64,000 nt of DNA, taken from positions 1 through 64,000 of the forward strand of contig NZ_SMKG01000002.1 in the NCBI RefSeq assembly GCF_004348525.1, in the 5' to 3' direction. This document shows positions 35,757-44,961 of this stretch, one piece after another. Position numbers and translations under genes: made by a program. The stretch is from Micromonospora sp. 15K316 (GTDB lineage Bacteria; Actinomycetota; Actinomycetes; Mycobacteriales; Micromonosporaceae). Positions within the stretch are counted from its first letter, which is position 1. Every line of letters starts with the position of its first letter. Below the pieces are notes generated by a model. It had not been told where the DNA came from and made no database searches. It saw nothing but the letters and a program-made list of their open reading frames with translations.

Positions 35757-36743
35757 CTAGAGGCTGTCCGAGGCGAGGTCGTGGCCGCCGACGGCGACGC
35801 TGCCCCGGATCCTGTTCCGCCAGATCTCGTACGTCGGCGGCTCGCCGGGAAGGGACAGGCCCGGCCGGACCTGGTCGGTGACCGCCGCCGCGTCGACCGG
35901 TGACCGGCCGCAGAACAGGCGGGTGGCCGCCGCCACGTGCGGCAACACGAGCCCGGCGCGTACCCGGGCCGCAGCGGCGAACGCGGCACCCTGCGCCAGA
36001 TGAGAGCGGTAGGCGCCCGCACGGCGCCACAGTTCACGCAACTCGGTCTCGTCGGCGCCGCCGGCGTAGGTGGCGGCGAGCCCGACGCCGCTGTACAGGT
36101 CGGCCCGGCGGGACTCGGCGAACGCCTCGACGAGCCGGCTGACCTGCAGCACGTCGGTGCCGCCGACGAACCACAAGCCGCGGCCGATCCCCTGGTCGAT
36201 GACCCGGCTGGCGTAACCCGTGTCGTCATCGACAGGCCAGGGGAACCGCTCGTGCCGGAACTGCTCGATCACGTACTTGTGGGTGTGGAAGTACGCCTGG
36301 TGGAAGCCGTACCCGTCGAGCACGAGCCATCGCAGCAGCGGGTCCGGGGCATGCAGCCGGGACCAGCGGAACCGGGGCAGGCGAGCCATCGCCCAACCGA
36401 TCCCGACGTACACCATGTAGAGGTGCGGGTTGCCGGGGCCGGCGAGGAACTGCGCCACCCTGCCGCCGCCGAACGGCATGGCGTCGCGGATGGCCAGCCC
36501 CATCGCGGCGCCCTCGTACGCGAAGCCGCGGAATCGCGTCGAAGCCCGATCGAGAGCCGGTTCGATGTCGGCGACCCGGCTCGCCTCGGCGGCCTCACCG
36601 TATCCCTGCAGGAAGGTCTGGCCGATCGTCTCGAGGAGGTGCCGTGCCTCCGGGGACTTGGTGTGGAAGCCGCGCACGCTCACCTGCGTCTCGCGTATAT
36701 CCGGCGTCAGAACGGTACGACGCAACGAACCGATGAAACCCAC
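35757..36743 (-). CDS. Enediyne conserved protein UnbL/E3 type (DUF1702), copy 1
   Basis: 328-residue member of the DUF1702 family, conserved in enediyne warhead cassettes as UnbL/E3 (and E2). Family stretches seen here: FRGFAYEGAAMGLAIRDAMP, HLYMVYVGIGWAMARLPR, LDGYGFHQAYFHT, VIDQGIGRGLWFVGG, and SGVGLAATYAGG. No known catalytic motif is evident and its reaction is unknown. The GTG start is at 36743; the gene ends 42 bp before the PKS start. A second copy (36844-37845) lies directly upstream. Together with UnbV, UnbU, PKS and E10 this completes the five-gene core set. Confidence 0.9.
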   Translation of the reverse strand: MGFIGSLRRTVLTPDIRETQVSVRGFHTKSPEARHLLETIGQTFLQGYGEAAEASRVADIEPALDRASTRFRGFAYEGAAMGLAIRDAMPFGGGRVAQFLAGPGNPHLYMVYVGIGWAMARLPRFRWSRLHAPDPLLRWLVLDGYGFHQAYFHTHKYVIEQFRHERFPWPVDDDTGYASRVIDQGIGRGLWFVGGTDVLQVSRLVEAFAESRRADLYSGVGLAATYAGGADETELRELWRRAGAYRSHLAQGAAFAAAARVRAGLVLPHVAAATRLFCGRSPVDAAAVTDQVRPGLSLPGEPPTYEIWRNRIRGSVAVGGHDLASDSL

Positions 36744-36843
36744 TGTTACCCCTCAGGTGGTCAGCGTCGACCAGACGGACCGGGTCCGTCCGGTCCGCTT
36801 CCGCGACGTGGGTGGCGGCGGGGCGATCGCCCGCCGGGGATGT

Positions 36844-37845
36844 TCAAGACCCGGGCGCACCTGCCGGCTCGGTGTCGAAGTGCGCGCGTACCCGTTGCCG
36901 CCACACCTCGTACGCCGGCTCGCCCCGCGATGCCGGGAGGCCACCGACCGCGACCTCGTCAGCCAGCGCCGACGCGGCGGCGACCGGAAGACCGGTCAGC
37001 GCCACGACGGTCTCGTCGGTGTGCGGCGGCACGGCGCCCGAGAACGTCCGCGCCCGAGCGGCGAATACCGCCCCCTGCGCCAGGTGCGACCGGCACGCGC
37101 CGGCGTTGTGGCGCAACGACGCCAGCCCCGTAGCGTCGCAGCCGCCAGCGAAGGTGGCCGCCAGGCCGACACCGGCCCACAGGTCGGCCTGCCGTTCGCG
37201 GGCGAAGCGACTGACCGCCGTCGCCACATCATCGGGACGGCCGGCGTGGACGAACCACAGGGCTCGACCTATCCCCTGGTCCACGGCTCGCATGAAGTAG
37301 TCCGGCGCACCCTCCCACGGGTACGGCCGGGGCCGCTCCTGGGCACCCACCCAACGATCGACGTCAAAGTAGGCGAGATCGAAGCCGTACCCGTCAACGG
37401 CAAGCCAGTTCATCGTCGGGTAATAGGGCACCCCGGACAGGTCTGGCATGATGCGACGCCACAACAGCCGGGGCAGCCGGGCCATGGCGAACCCGATGCC
37501 AATGTAATTCAGGAAGATGTGCGGCCGCCCCGGCCCGGCGAGCAGGTCCCGAGCGCGCCTGGTGCGGTACATCGACATCGCGTCGCGGATGGTGAACGCC
37601 ATCGTGACGCCCTCGTATGCGAAACCGCGCAGGTCCGGGTCGAGCAGTGCCAGGCGGCGCTCCGCCTCCCACAGGTCACACGGCCCGATGCCCCACTCGA
37701 AGCCACACACAACGGCCTGCGGAATCGCCTCGAGGTGAAGCGTCTCGCCCGATGAACGAAAAGGAAACCGCCGCTCGGTGAAACCGACCTGCCGCAGCGG
37801 CGGGGTCAATACGTGACGACGTAGCGAACCGACGATGGTGGGCAT
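36844..37845 (-). CDS. Enediyne conserved DUF1702 protein, copy 2 (E2/E3 paralogue)
   Basis: 333-residue paralogue of the protein at 35757, sharing the order of conserved blocks: LRGFAYEGVTMAFTIRDAM, HIFLNYIGIGFAMARLPR, VDGYGFDLAYFDVDRW, AVDQGIGRALWFVHAG and AGVGLAATFAGG. The two copies differ most at the N-terminus (MPTIVGSLRRHVLTPPLRQV here) and at the C-terminus. Paired copies occur as E2 and E3 in nine-membered enediyne clusters. The ATG at 37845 follows GGGAG. It is the first gene of the core minus-strand operon and divergent from the 38170 gene, so the promoter of the whole core operon should be in 37846-38169. Confidence 0.9.
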   Translation of the reverse strand: MPTIVGSLRRHVLTPPLRQVGFTERRFPFRSSGETLHLEAIPQAVVCGFEWGIGPCDLWEAERRLALLDPDLRGFAYEGVTMAFTIRDAMSMYRTRRARDLLAGPGRPHIFLNYIGIGFAMARLPRLLWRRIMPDLSGVPYYPTMNWLAVDGYGFDLAYFDVDRWVGAQERPRPYPWEGAPDYFMRAVDQGIGRALWFVHAGRPDDVATAVSRFARERQADLWAGVGLAATFAGGCDATGLASLRHNAGACRSHLAQGAVFAARARTFSGAVPPHTDETVVALTGLPVAAASALADEVAVGGLPASRGEPAYEVWRQRVRAHFDTEPAGAPGS

Positions 37846-38169
37846 CGCTCCCGCTCTCCTACCGAGGTCGACCGGTCACCGTCAGCTATCGACGGCCGCT
37901 CCATCGTCGGTCAACCAGGCTGGGGGAGTCTTCTTCCGCTGTGCCCATTGACCGTGACCGAGCAGGCGCGCCCCGGCGAGGGCCGCTCGATCGCCGTACC
38001 TGACCGGTCGCCCGCGCCGATCAGGACCGCACAGCGGGAGAGGACGACGTCCAGGCCCGTCGGCAGGCTGAATTCGCGACCTCCCCCGCGCGTGCCCGTC
38101 CTCTTGCGCCGTCCCGTCGACGGCGCGACGGCCGAATTGGGGGCCACATCAATCCCGTGAAGGAAAGTG
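37846..38169. other. Divergent promoter region of the core and tailoring operons
   Basis: 324 bp between the two largest operons of the cluster (minus-strand core genes, plus-strand tailoring genes). No gene is seen. Expected to hold both promoters and regulator sites; AAGGAA at 38160-38165 serves the plus-strand gene. Confidence 0.55.
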
Positions 38170-38997
38170 ATGGACAAGTCGAACGTGTTCACCGATCTGG
38201 CGGACGACTGCACGGAACTCGACCGGCTGCTCGCCACACTGGCACCCGACGACTGGGCCCGGCCGACCCCGGCGCCCGGCTGGGAGATCCGCCATCAGGT
38301 CGCGCACCTCAGCGCAGTCTTTCGGATGGCGGCCGTCGCGGCCTCCGACGCCCCGGGGTTCCGGGCGCTCGTCGAGCAGCTCGGCAACGACTTCGACGCC
38401 AACGTGACCGCAACGCTGTCCCGGTACCTCGACGCGGGCACGGCCGCGCTGCGCGGACGCTGGCTCGAGGAGTGGACCACGGCGTTGGAGGCCCTCGCCG
38501 CCGTACCGGCCGGACAGGCCGTGCCATGGCTCGTCCGTCCGCTGCCAGCTCCGACCCTCGCCGCCGCCGGGATGATGGAGCTGTTCGCCCACGGCCAGGA
38601 CATCGCCGACGCCCTTGGCGTACGGCGCAAGCACACCGACCGAATCCGGCACATCGTCGATTTCGCTGTCCGGACGTGGGACTTCGGCTACCACAGCCGC
38701 AACCAGGCACCGCCGGAGCAAGGATTCCGCTACGAGCTGACCGCGCCGTCCGGCGACCTGTGGGTACACGGCCCGGAGGGCGCCGAGCTGATCTGCGGTC
38801 CCGCCCTCGACTTCTGCTTCCTCGTCACCCGCCGACGACACCGGGACGATCTCGCCCTGAGCGCGGTCGGCGCGGACGCCGACCACTGGCTGGACATCGC
38901 CCAGGCGTACCGCGGGCCGGCCGGGCCGGGCCGCCGTCCGGGCCAGTTCGACCCGCCCGCGGCCGGTGCGCCCGGCGTCACCGGAGGGACGAACTGA
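38170..38997 (+). CDS. TIGR03084-type, mycothiol-dependent maleylpyruvate isomerase-like protein
   Basis: 275-residue protein of the DinB-like, maleylpyruvate-isomerase-related TIGR03084 group. Markers are LDRLLATLAPDDWARPTPAPGW (partly quoted: LAPDDWARPTPAPGW), IRHQVAHLSAVFRMA with the metal-binding His, and MMELFAHGQDIADALG with a second His. Such proteins bind a metal and sometimes mycothiol. Relatives occur in enediyne clusters without a proven function. I take ATG 38170 over the adjacent GTG 38167 because AAGGAA is then four bases away. It is the first gene of a five-gene plus-strand operon, and its stop overlaps the next start. Confidence 0.85.
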   Translation: MDKSNVFTDLADDCTELDRLLATLAPDDWARPTPAPGWEIRHQVAHLSAVFRMAAVAASDAPGFRALVEQLGNDFDANVTATLSRYLDAGTAALRGRWLEEWTTALEALAAVPAGQAVPWLVRPLPAPTLAAAGMMELFAHGQDIADALGVRRKHTDRIRHIVDFAVRTWDFGYHSRNQAPPEQGFRYELTAPSGDLWVHGPEGAELICGPALDFCFLVTRRRHRDDLALSAVGADADHWLDIAQAYRGPAGPGRRPGQFDPPAAGAPGVTGGTN

Positions 38998-39563
38998 TGG
39001 CCGGGGCCGCGGCGGCCGATCCGGTCCGGACCGCGACGCTCGAGGCCTTCGCCGACACGATCATCCCCGGCGCCAAGCGCTTCCCCGAAGATCGGGCGAT
39101 CGCCGGCGTCGTGGACGATCCCGGCGCGGTGGAAGCGGGCGCGCTGGAGCTGCTCGCGCACTCCGCGCTAGGACTGGCCAAGGCGCTGGACGGCATGGCG
39201 GGGCTGCTCAACATGCACGCGCAGAACAGCGCCCGGGCCAAGCAGCTCGTCCTGGACCCGACGGTGCCGCCGTTCGTCGCACTCGACTTTGACGCCCGGA
39301 CCGCCCTGGTCCAGGAGCTGACCGACCCTTCACACCCAGAGCGGGAGGTGTGGTTCGGCGTCGCCCTCTTCTGCACCATGGCATTCGACAGTGCGCCGCA
39401 CCTCTCCACCGTGGACGCGCTCGAACAGGGGCATCCCGGCTTGTCCATCCTCGGCTTCCACCACCCCGACGAGGACCGGTCGTGGCGCTTCCCGCACTTC
39501 TCCTACCAGCGGCAGCTCGCCACCGTCCACCCGCAGACCACGACGACCGGGAACCCGGCATGA
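38997..39563 (+). CDS. Gluconate 2-dehydrogenase subunit 3-like protein (E8-like)
   Basis: 188-residue protein resembling the small subunit of GMC-type dehydrogenases: LEAFADTIIPGAKRFPEDR near residue 15, ALDFDARTALVQELTD, and HLSTVDALEQGHPGLSILGF fit the subunit-3/DUF5987 group. In known enzymes this subunit has a Tat signal and helps export or mature the flavin subunit; here there is no signal peptide, so the pair is probably cytoplasmic. The ATG shares one base with the upstream stop, and its own stop overlaps the GMC gene start. The pairing with a GMC oxidoreductase mirrors an E8-E9 pair that I recall from nine-membered enediyne clusters; that parallel is from memory. Confidence 0.83.
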   Translation: MAGAAAADPVRTATLEAFADTIIPGAKRFPEDRAIAGVVDDPGAVEAGALELLAHSALGLAKALDGMAGLLNMHAQNSARAKQLVLDPTVPPFVALDFDARTALVQELTDPSHPEREVWFGVALFCTMAFDSAPHLSTVDALEQGHPGLSILGFHHPDEDRSWRFPHFSYQRQLATVHPQTTTTGNPA

Positions 39564-41194
39564 CCAGCATCGAGCAGACCGATGTCGTCATCGTGGGCAG
39601 TGGCTTCGGCGGCGCGATCCCGGCGTACCACCTCGCCGCCGGTGGAGCGCGCGTCGTCGTGCTGGAGCGGGGCCCGTGGCTCGCCAACGACGAGTTCGAC
39701 CATGACTTCCTCCTCGGCTCGTCATACACCCGGATCTTCGACTTCACCGTCGGTGACGGAATGAGCGTGCTGGCCGGCAACTGCGTCGGCGGCGGCAGCG
39801 TCGTCTACTTCGCCACGATGCCCCGCGCACCCCGGTTCGTCTTCGAACGCACAGGCAGCCTCGGTCGGCGAATGTGGCCGGCCACGATCAACCGGGACAC
39901 CCTGGATCCCTGGTACGACGTGGTCACCGACGCGCTTCCGGTGACCGAGCAGTCCTGGAATGACGTGCCCTTCGCCGGCGGCCTATTCGCCGCCGCCTGC
40001 ACCCACGCCGGACGCACCGCGAACCCCGTGCCGTCGGCGATCGACAAACCCCGCTGCACCAACTGCAACTGGATGATGGCCGGCTGCCGGTTCGACGCCA
40101 AGCGGTCCCTGTTGCTGAACTACCTGCCCGCCGCGCTGGCCCACGGCGCGCAGATCCGGCCGCTGCACGAGGTACAGCGGCTGTCGCGGACCGCGGAGGG
40201 CGGCTACCGGATCCACTACGACGTGGTCGACGACGAGGACTACCGACTCACCCGGGGCGGCGGCGTGATCGAGGCGAAGATCGTGGTGCTCGCGGCCGGC
40301 GCCGGAGCCACCCCGGTCATCCTCCAACGCTCTGAGGCCGAGCTGGGCACCATGCCGGCGGCGGTCGGCCGCTACTTCTCTGGCAACGGCGAGCGGCTGA
40401 ACACCGCCGTTGTGAACGACGACCGGGCTCGCGAACTCCTCGGACTCGACCGGGGTCACGGCACGGCGTACGAGGCGCACCAGATCGGCAAGGGGCCGTG
40501 CGTAGCCACCTGGGACAAGCTCGACGCCTCGCTGCCCGAGTACAGCCGCTATTCACTGGAGCAGCTGTACTTCCCACCCGGCTTGGGCACCGTTCTCGCC
40601 CAGGCGCCCGGCGCCACCGGTCCGACGTGGTTCGGCCGCGAGAAGAAGGAGATGCTCCGTCAGTGGCGCTCCTGGCTGACCGTCTTCGCGATGACCGAGG
40701 ACGACAACGAGGGCGTCTTCGGCGCCCCGCCGACGCGCGGAAACGCCGAGCGGATCGCCCAGCAGATGCTCGGACGCGGCTCGCTGCGCTACGACCCGAC
40801 GGAGAACACGCTGCGGGGCTGGGCTGAGTCCGACGCCGACGTCCGGGACATCCTCGAGCGTGACGGGCTCGCCCGGGTACGGCCGTGGACGAACGATCAG
40901 GTGGGCGCGTACACCGTCCACCCGCTGTCGTCCTGCCGCATCGGGGACGACCCGGCGACCTCCGCCCTCGACGACCGGCATGAGCTGCGCAACCACCCGG
41001 GCATTTTCGTAACCGACGGTTCCGCGGTCCCGGGAGCGCTGACCGTAAACCCGGCCCTGACCATCGCGGCGCTGGCCGAACGCGCGATTCCCGGCCTCGT
41101 CCGCGCCACGCAGCAGCGGGGAGTCTCCGTCACGTACGGGGCACCCTCCCCCGACGGCACCACGACGGCCGTGCCTCCGCCGCGGAGCGTGTGA
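39560..41194 (+). CDS. GMC-family flavin oxidoreductase (E9-like)
   Basis: 544-residue FAD enzyme of the glucose-methanol-choline / cholesterol-oxidase family. Its Rossmann motif is VIVGSGFGGAIPAYHLA at 9-25, the second signature is LAGNCVGGGSVVYFAT near residue 75, and the C-terminal active-site region contains HPLSSCRIG and VNPALTIAALAERA. A Cys-rich patch CTNCNWMMAGC near residue 175 is notable and could bind a cofactor or form disulfides. It likely oxidises an alcohol on the enediyne core with its small subunit at 38997. The ATG overlaps the small-subunit stop (ATGA), so both are made together. A longer open frame to 39350 lies within the small-subunit gene. Confidence 0.9.
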   Translation: MTSIEQTDVVIVGSGFGGAIPAYHLAAGGARVVVLERGPWLANDEFDHDFLLGSSYTRIFDFTVGDGMSVLAGNCVGGGSVVYFATMPRAPRFVFERTGSLGRRMWPATINRDTLDPWYDVVTDALPVTEQSWNDVPFAGGLFAAACTHAGRTANPVPSAIDKPRCTNCNWMMAGCRFDAKRSLLLNYLPAALAHGAQIRPLHEVQRLSRTAEGGYRIHYDVVDDEDYRLTRGGGVIEAKIVVLAAGAGATPVILQRSEAELGTMPAAVGRYFSGNGERLNTAVVNDDRARELLGLDRGHGTAYEAHQIGKGPCVATWDKLDASLPEYSRYSLEQLYFPPGLGTVLAQAPGATGPTWFGREKKEMLRQWRSWLTVFAMTEDDNEGVFGAPPTRGNAERIAQQMLGRGSLRYDPTENTLRGWAESDADVRDILERDGLARVRPWTNDQVGAYTVHPLSSCRIGDDPATSALDDRHELRNHPGIFVTDGSAVPGALTVNPALTIAALAERAIPGLVRATQQRGVSVTYGAPSPDGTTTAVPPPRSV

Positions 41195-41227
41195 ACGGTG
41201 GTCCGGAACAGCAAAGGGAGCCCTCCC

Positions 41228-42331
41228 ATGGGCACACTGCTCGCCCGGCTGACCCGCCGGGTGACCCAGAGCCACATCCAACACCTGAATCCTGTTCCCG
41301 CACGGGCCGCACCCGCTCTGGTCCGGCACGTCTACCGGCGGATCGAGCGGGAGTTCGGCCTGCTCGCACCGCCGGTCACGCTGCACGCCGCCGCGCCTCC
41401 CCTACTCGCGGCCTGCTGGTTAATGCTGCGCGAGGCGCTACTGGCCGACGGCCCGGTCGGACGGGACACCCGGGAGGCGGTGGCGGCGGCGGTCTCCCTC
41501 GCCAACCGCTGCCCGTACTGCGTCGAGGTCCACGGCAGCGCGCTGCGGGGGCTGCTGCGCGGACCCGACGCCAGCGCGGTCATCGACGACCGGCCCACCG
41601 AGATAACCGATCCGCAGCTGCGCGAGGTCATCGAGTGGTTCCGACGCGACGCAAAAGCCACGAACGTCCCCTCGCCCCGGCTGGACACCACCGAGTTCAC
41701 CCAGCTAGTCGGCGTTGCGGTGCTCTTCCAGTACCTCAACCGGATGGTGAACGTCTTCCTGACGCCCACGCCCCTGCCGGTCGGGCTGCCACCAGCGGCA
41801 GCTCGGGGAGCACGCTGGCTCGCCGCGCTCACGATGGGGCGTCTAGCCCGCCGAGTCGGCGACGCGGGCGTCGACCTGGACCTGCTCCCACCGGCCCCGC
41901 TGCCGCCGGACCTTTCCTGGGCGCGGGCGAACGCCACCCTCGGCACCGCCTTCGCCCGAGCCTGCGCCGTCATCGACGAGGCCGCGGAACGAGCCGTGCC
42001 CTCGTCCGTACGGGGACTCCTGCTCGGCCTGCTGGCCGGCCCGACCGGGCTGCGCGCGGTGGCCGACCGGACCGCGCTGGAGGCGGTCCTCGACGACCTG
42101 CCTGCGCAGGACCGGGCGGCGGGCCGACTCGCCTTGACCGTCGCGTTCTTCTCGTACCGGGTCACCGACACGATGGTCGCCGACTACCGACTCGACGAGC
42201 CCGCCGACCGTCGGCTGGTGGAGCTGGCCTCCTGGGCGAGCCTCACCGCAGCACGGGCGGCCGGGATGCACCTGTACGCGGCGTGGCACGCTGATCGGGG
42301 CATCCTGCCCGCGGAAGGGCGGGCCGGGTGA
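41228..42331 (+). CDS. AhpD/carboxymuconolactone decarboxylase-like protein
   Basis: 367-residue protein with an AhpD-type CxxC site, NRCPYCVEVHGSALRG near residue 100, as in alkylhydroperoxidase-like proteins. The rest is alpha-helical and much longer than the common 150-residue family members, with a second, cysteine-free repeat-like half (RLALTVAFFSYRVTDTMV). It could act as a thiol-based peroxidase or in redox handling of a reactive intermediate. ATG 41228 has AGGGAG seven bases upstream; a GTG at 41198 would add ten residues. Codon 65 is TTA. The final codons overlap the antiporter start. The role in enediyne assembly or protection is unknown. Confidence 0.82.
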   Translation: MGTLLARLTRRVTQSHIQHLNPVPARAAPALVRHVYRRIEREFGLLAPPVTLHAAAPPLLAACWLMLREALLADGPVGRDTREAVAAAVSLANRCPYCVEVHGSALRGLLRGPDASAVIDDRPTEITDPQLREVIEWFRRDAKATNVPSPRLDTTEFTQLVGVAVLFQYLNRMVNVFLTPTPLPVGLPPAAARGARWLAALTMGRLARRVGDAGVDLDLLPPAPLPPDLSWARANATLGTAFARACAVIDEAAERAVPSSVRGLLLGLLAGPTGLRAVADRTALEAVLDDLPAQDRAAGRLALTVAFFSYRVTDTMVADYRLDEPADRRLVELASWASLTAARAAGMHLYAAWHADRGILPAEGRAG

Positions 42332-43650
42332 CAGTAATCCCGCCGCTGGATCCGGATGACCTGCTCGTCCTCCTGGTCGGCCTCGCCACGCTCCTGCTGG
42401 TGGCCCGGATCCTCGGTCGCCTGGCCACGCTGGTCGGCCTGCCCAGCATCGTCGGCGAACTGCTCACCGGCGTGCTGCTGGGGCCTTCCCTGCTCGGACA
42501 CCTGTTTCCGCAGGCGGCCCGGCTGCTCATACCCTCGGATGCCGGGGGCATGCACCTGATCGACGCGGTCGGGCAGCTCGGCGTTCTGCTGCTCGTCGGC
42601 ATCACCGGCACGCACCTCGACCCGAGCCTGCTGGGCGACCGGCGGCGTCGGCGCGCCGCGGTGACGGTCAGCCTGTCCGGGCTGGTGCTGCCGCTGCTGT
42701 GCGGGGTCGGTCTCGGTCTGGCCCTGTCCGCGCCCGCCGGTGACGGGCGGACGGAACGGATATTGTTCGCCCTGTTCCTCGGGGTGGCCATGGGTGTGAC
42801 CGCGCTGCCGGTGATCGCTAAGACGCTGGCCGACATGGGCCTGCTGCACCGTACTGTGGGTCAGCTCATCCTGATGGCGGGCACGGTGGACGACGCCGCC
42901 TGCTGGTTCCTGCTGTCGCTCCTGGCCGCCGCCGCCACGACCGGTCTCACCGTCGGCTCGATGGCCGTCTCCGTGGCCGCCCTGGCGGGCTTCGCCGTCT
43001 TCGCGGCGACCGTCGGCAGGATCGCCGTAGGGGCGGTGATGCGCCGCGCCGCCCGGTCGACCGACGCTGGCCCGACGGTCGCCGCGACCGTGGTCATCGT
43101 GCTGATCGGCGCGGCGCTCAGCCACGGCCTGGGCCTGGAGGCGGTGGTCGGCGCGTTCGTCGCGGGCCTGCTCATCGGCGCCCCGGACCCGGCGAAGCTG
43201 GCGCCGCTGCGGACGGTCGTGCTCACCGTCCTGGCGCCGATCTTCCTCGCCACCGCCGGCCTACGGATAGACCTGACCGCGCTCGCCGACCCCGGCCTCG
43301 CCTGGACGGCGCTGGCCGTCGTCCTCGTCGCCGTCGGGGGCAAGTTCTGCGGCGCATACGTCGGCGCCCGGCTGAGCGGAATGACGACCTGGGAAGGGCT
43401 GGCGGTCGGCGCGGGCATGAACTCCCGCGGCGTGGTCGAGGTCATCGTGGCGCTGGCGGGCCTACGGCTGGGGATCTTCGACGTCGGCATGTACACCGTC
43501 ATCGTGCTCGTCGCCATCTTGACCTCGGTCATGGCGCCGCCGATGCTGCGGCTGACGCTCGGCCGCGTGCGGGTCGACGGCGAGGAACGGCGGCGGCGAC
43601 TACGCATCGAGGGAGCGGACCCGCGGCAGGCAGCCCGGGCGTCGCCCTAG
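42328..43650 (+). CDS. Cation/proton antiporter (CPA2/Kef type)
   Basis: 440-residue membrane protein with about twelve hydrophobic helices of the sodium/proton exchanger superfamily. Typical CPA2 stretches are GLPSIVGELLTGVLLGPSLLG near the start (partly quoted: SIVGELLTGVLLGPS), TVDDAACWFLLSL with the paired Asp residues near residue 190, EAVVGAFVAGLLIG, and GMNSRGVVEVIVALAG. It should swap Na+ or K+ for protons across the membrane. Such genes are found in several antibiotic clusters and may support efflux or pH balance. The GTG start overlaps the AhpD-like stop (GTGA). It is the last gene of the operon and is followed by a strong hairpin. Confidence 0.9.
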   Translation: MTVIPPLDPDDLLVLLVGLATLLLVARILGRLATLVGLPSIVGELLTGVLLGPSLLGHLFPQAARLLIPSDAGGMHLIDAVGQLGVLLLVGITGTHLDPSLLGDRRRRRAAVTVSLSGLVLPLLCGVGLGLALSAPAGDGRTERILFALFLGVAMGVTALPVIAKTLADMGLLHRTVGQLILMAGTVDDAACWFLLSLLAAAATTGLTVGSMAVSVAALAGFAVFAATVGRIAVGAVMRRAARSTDAGPTVAATVVIVLIGAALSHGLGLEAVVGAFVAGLLIGAPDPAKLAPLRTVVLTVLAPIFLATAGLRIDLTALADPGLAWTALAVVLVAVGGKFCGAYVGARLSGMTTWEGLAVGAGMNSRGVVEVIVALAGLRLGIFDVGMYTVIVLVAILTSVMAPPMLRLTLGRVRVDGEERRRRLRIEGADPRQAARASP

Positions 43651-43671
43651 TCACCACCGCCCGGCTGGAAA

Positions 43672-43699
43672 GTGGCGGCCCGCGAACGCGGGCCGCCAC
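43672..43699. terminator. Bidirectional terminator hairpin
   Basis: Perfect 13-bp arms gtggcggcccgcg (43672-43684) and cgcgggccgccac (43687-43699) with only two bases between them, in the 66-bp gap between two convergent genes (antiporter and C-methyltransferase). No T-run; typical of GC-rich actinobacterial terminators. Confidence 0.75.
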
Positions 43700-43716
43700 G
43701 GCGGCAGGGCTGTCGA

Positions 43717-44961
43717 TCACACGATGCGTACGTGCGGGACGTAGAGGATCCAGCGACCACCCTGCTCGACGAACCGACGCTCCTTGGCCATGACCTCCTC
43801 CGCGTGGTTCCACGCGAACAGCAGCGCGTAGTCGGGATACGGGTCCGCGAACACCTCGTGCGGGCGTATCGGAATGTGCGCGCCGGGAGAGAGGCGGCCC
43901 TGCTTCTCGGGCGTGGTGTCGCAGATGTACGGCACGAGGTCGGGCCCGATTCCACAGTAATTGGTGACGGTCGCGCTCTTGGAGGTGGCGCCGTAGCCGA
44001 CCACGCGCCGCCCTGCATCGCGCAGGTCGGTCAGCAGCGCAACCAAGTCCGCTCCGATGCGGTCGATCTGCTGGCCGAAGCGGACGTACGTATCGTGCTC
44101 GCCGATACCGTATCTGGCCTCGTCCTCGATCAGCCTGGCCACGCACTCCCGAACCGGACGCACGCCGGGCCGGGCGACGGTGTAGCGCAGCGACCCGCCG
44201 TGGATCGGGATGTGTTCCACGTCGACCAACTCGAAGCCGAACCGGGCCACCATCGCGTCCACCGCGCGCACCGAGAACAGATAGAAGTGCTCGTCGTAGA
44301 TCTGGTCAAAGTACGCGTGCTCAATAATGTCCGCGACGTACCGGTCCTCGAACACGAAGATCCCGTCCGACCGGAGCAGGCGGTCGACCCCGCGGAAGAT
44401 CTCGTCGATGTCGGCGATGTGGCTGATGGTGTTGGCCGAGAAGATGACCTTCGCGGGGCCCCGCTCGGCGCGGATCTCGGCGGCGGAGCGCTCGTCGAAG
44501 AAGTCCACGCGGACCTCTGCTCCCCGAGCGGCCGCCGCCTGCGCTGCCCCCGCCGACGGGTCCACGCCGATGTGCCGTACGCCGGCCGCGCCGAGCGTAC
44601 GGAGCATCAGTCCGTCGTTGCAGCCGATCTCGACGACCAGGTCAGCGGGATCGGTGAGTTCGGTGTCCCGCAGCCAACCCGCCACCTGCTCGAAGTGGCG
44701 GCGCAGACCGTCTGAACTGGACGAACGGTACGGATAGTCGGCCCGAAACATGTGGCTGGTAGGCATGGCCTCCAACTGTTGGACCATCGCGCAGTCGGCG
44801 CAGATGCCGACGGCCAGCCGGAAAAAACTCTCAGAGCCCACGTCCTGCGGTCTGAGGAAGGCATTGGAGACCGGCTGCCGACCGAGATCCACGCATTCGC
44901 GTACCGGCCCCGCACAGAGTCGGCACACTGGGGCGGTTGACGCCCGCTCGCGGCTGTTCAC
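43717..44961 (-). CDS. Sugar C-methyltransferase (TylC3/NovU/SgcA3 type)
   Basis: 414-residue SAM-dependent methyltransferase that adds a carbon-linked methyl group to an NDP-4-keto sugar. It has the N-terminal zinc-binding motif CRLCAGPVRECVDLGRQPVSN, cut here as CRLCAGPV and LGRQPVSNAFL, with a further CADC pair; the SAM motif VVEIGCNDGLML near residue 105; and the C-terminal sugar-binding domain containing RVVGYGATSKSATVTNYCG. This three-part build is specific to sugar C-methyltransferases. The GTG at 44961 has AAGGAG nine bases upstream. It is divergent from the sugar dehydrogenase operon. With the N-methyltransferase it suggests a branched, methylated amino sugar as in C-1027. Confidence 0.92.
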   Translation of the reverse strand: MNSRERASTAPVCRLCAGPVRECVDLGRQPVSNAFLRPQDVGSESFFRLAVGICADCAMVQQLEAMPTSHMFRADYPYRSSSSDGLRRHFEQVAGWLRDTELTDPADLVVEIGCNDGLMLRTLGAAGVRHIGVDPSAGAAQAAAARGAEVRVDFFDERSAAEIRAERGPAKVIFSANTISHIADIDEIFRGVDRLLRSDGIFVFEDRYVADIIEHAYFDQIYDEHFYLFSVRAVDAMVARFGFELVDVEHIPIHGGSLRYTVARPGVRPVRECVARLIEDEARYGIGEHDTYVRFGQQIDRIGADLVALLTDLRDAGRRVVGYGATSKSATVTNYCGIGPDLVPYICDTTPEKQGRLSPGAHIPIRPHEVFADPYPDYALLFAWNHAEEVMAKERRFVEQGGRWILYVPHVRIV

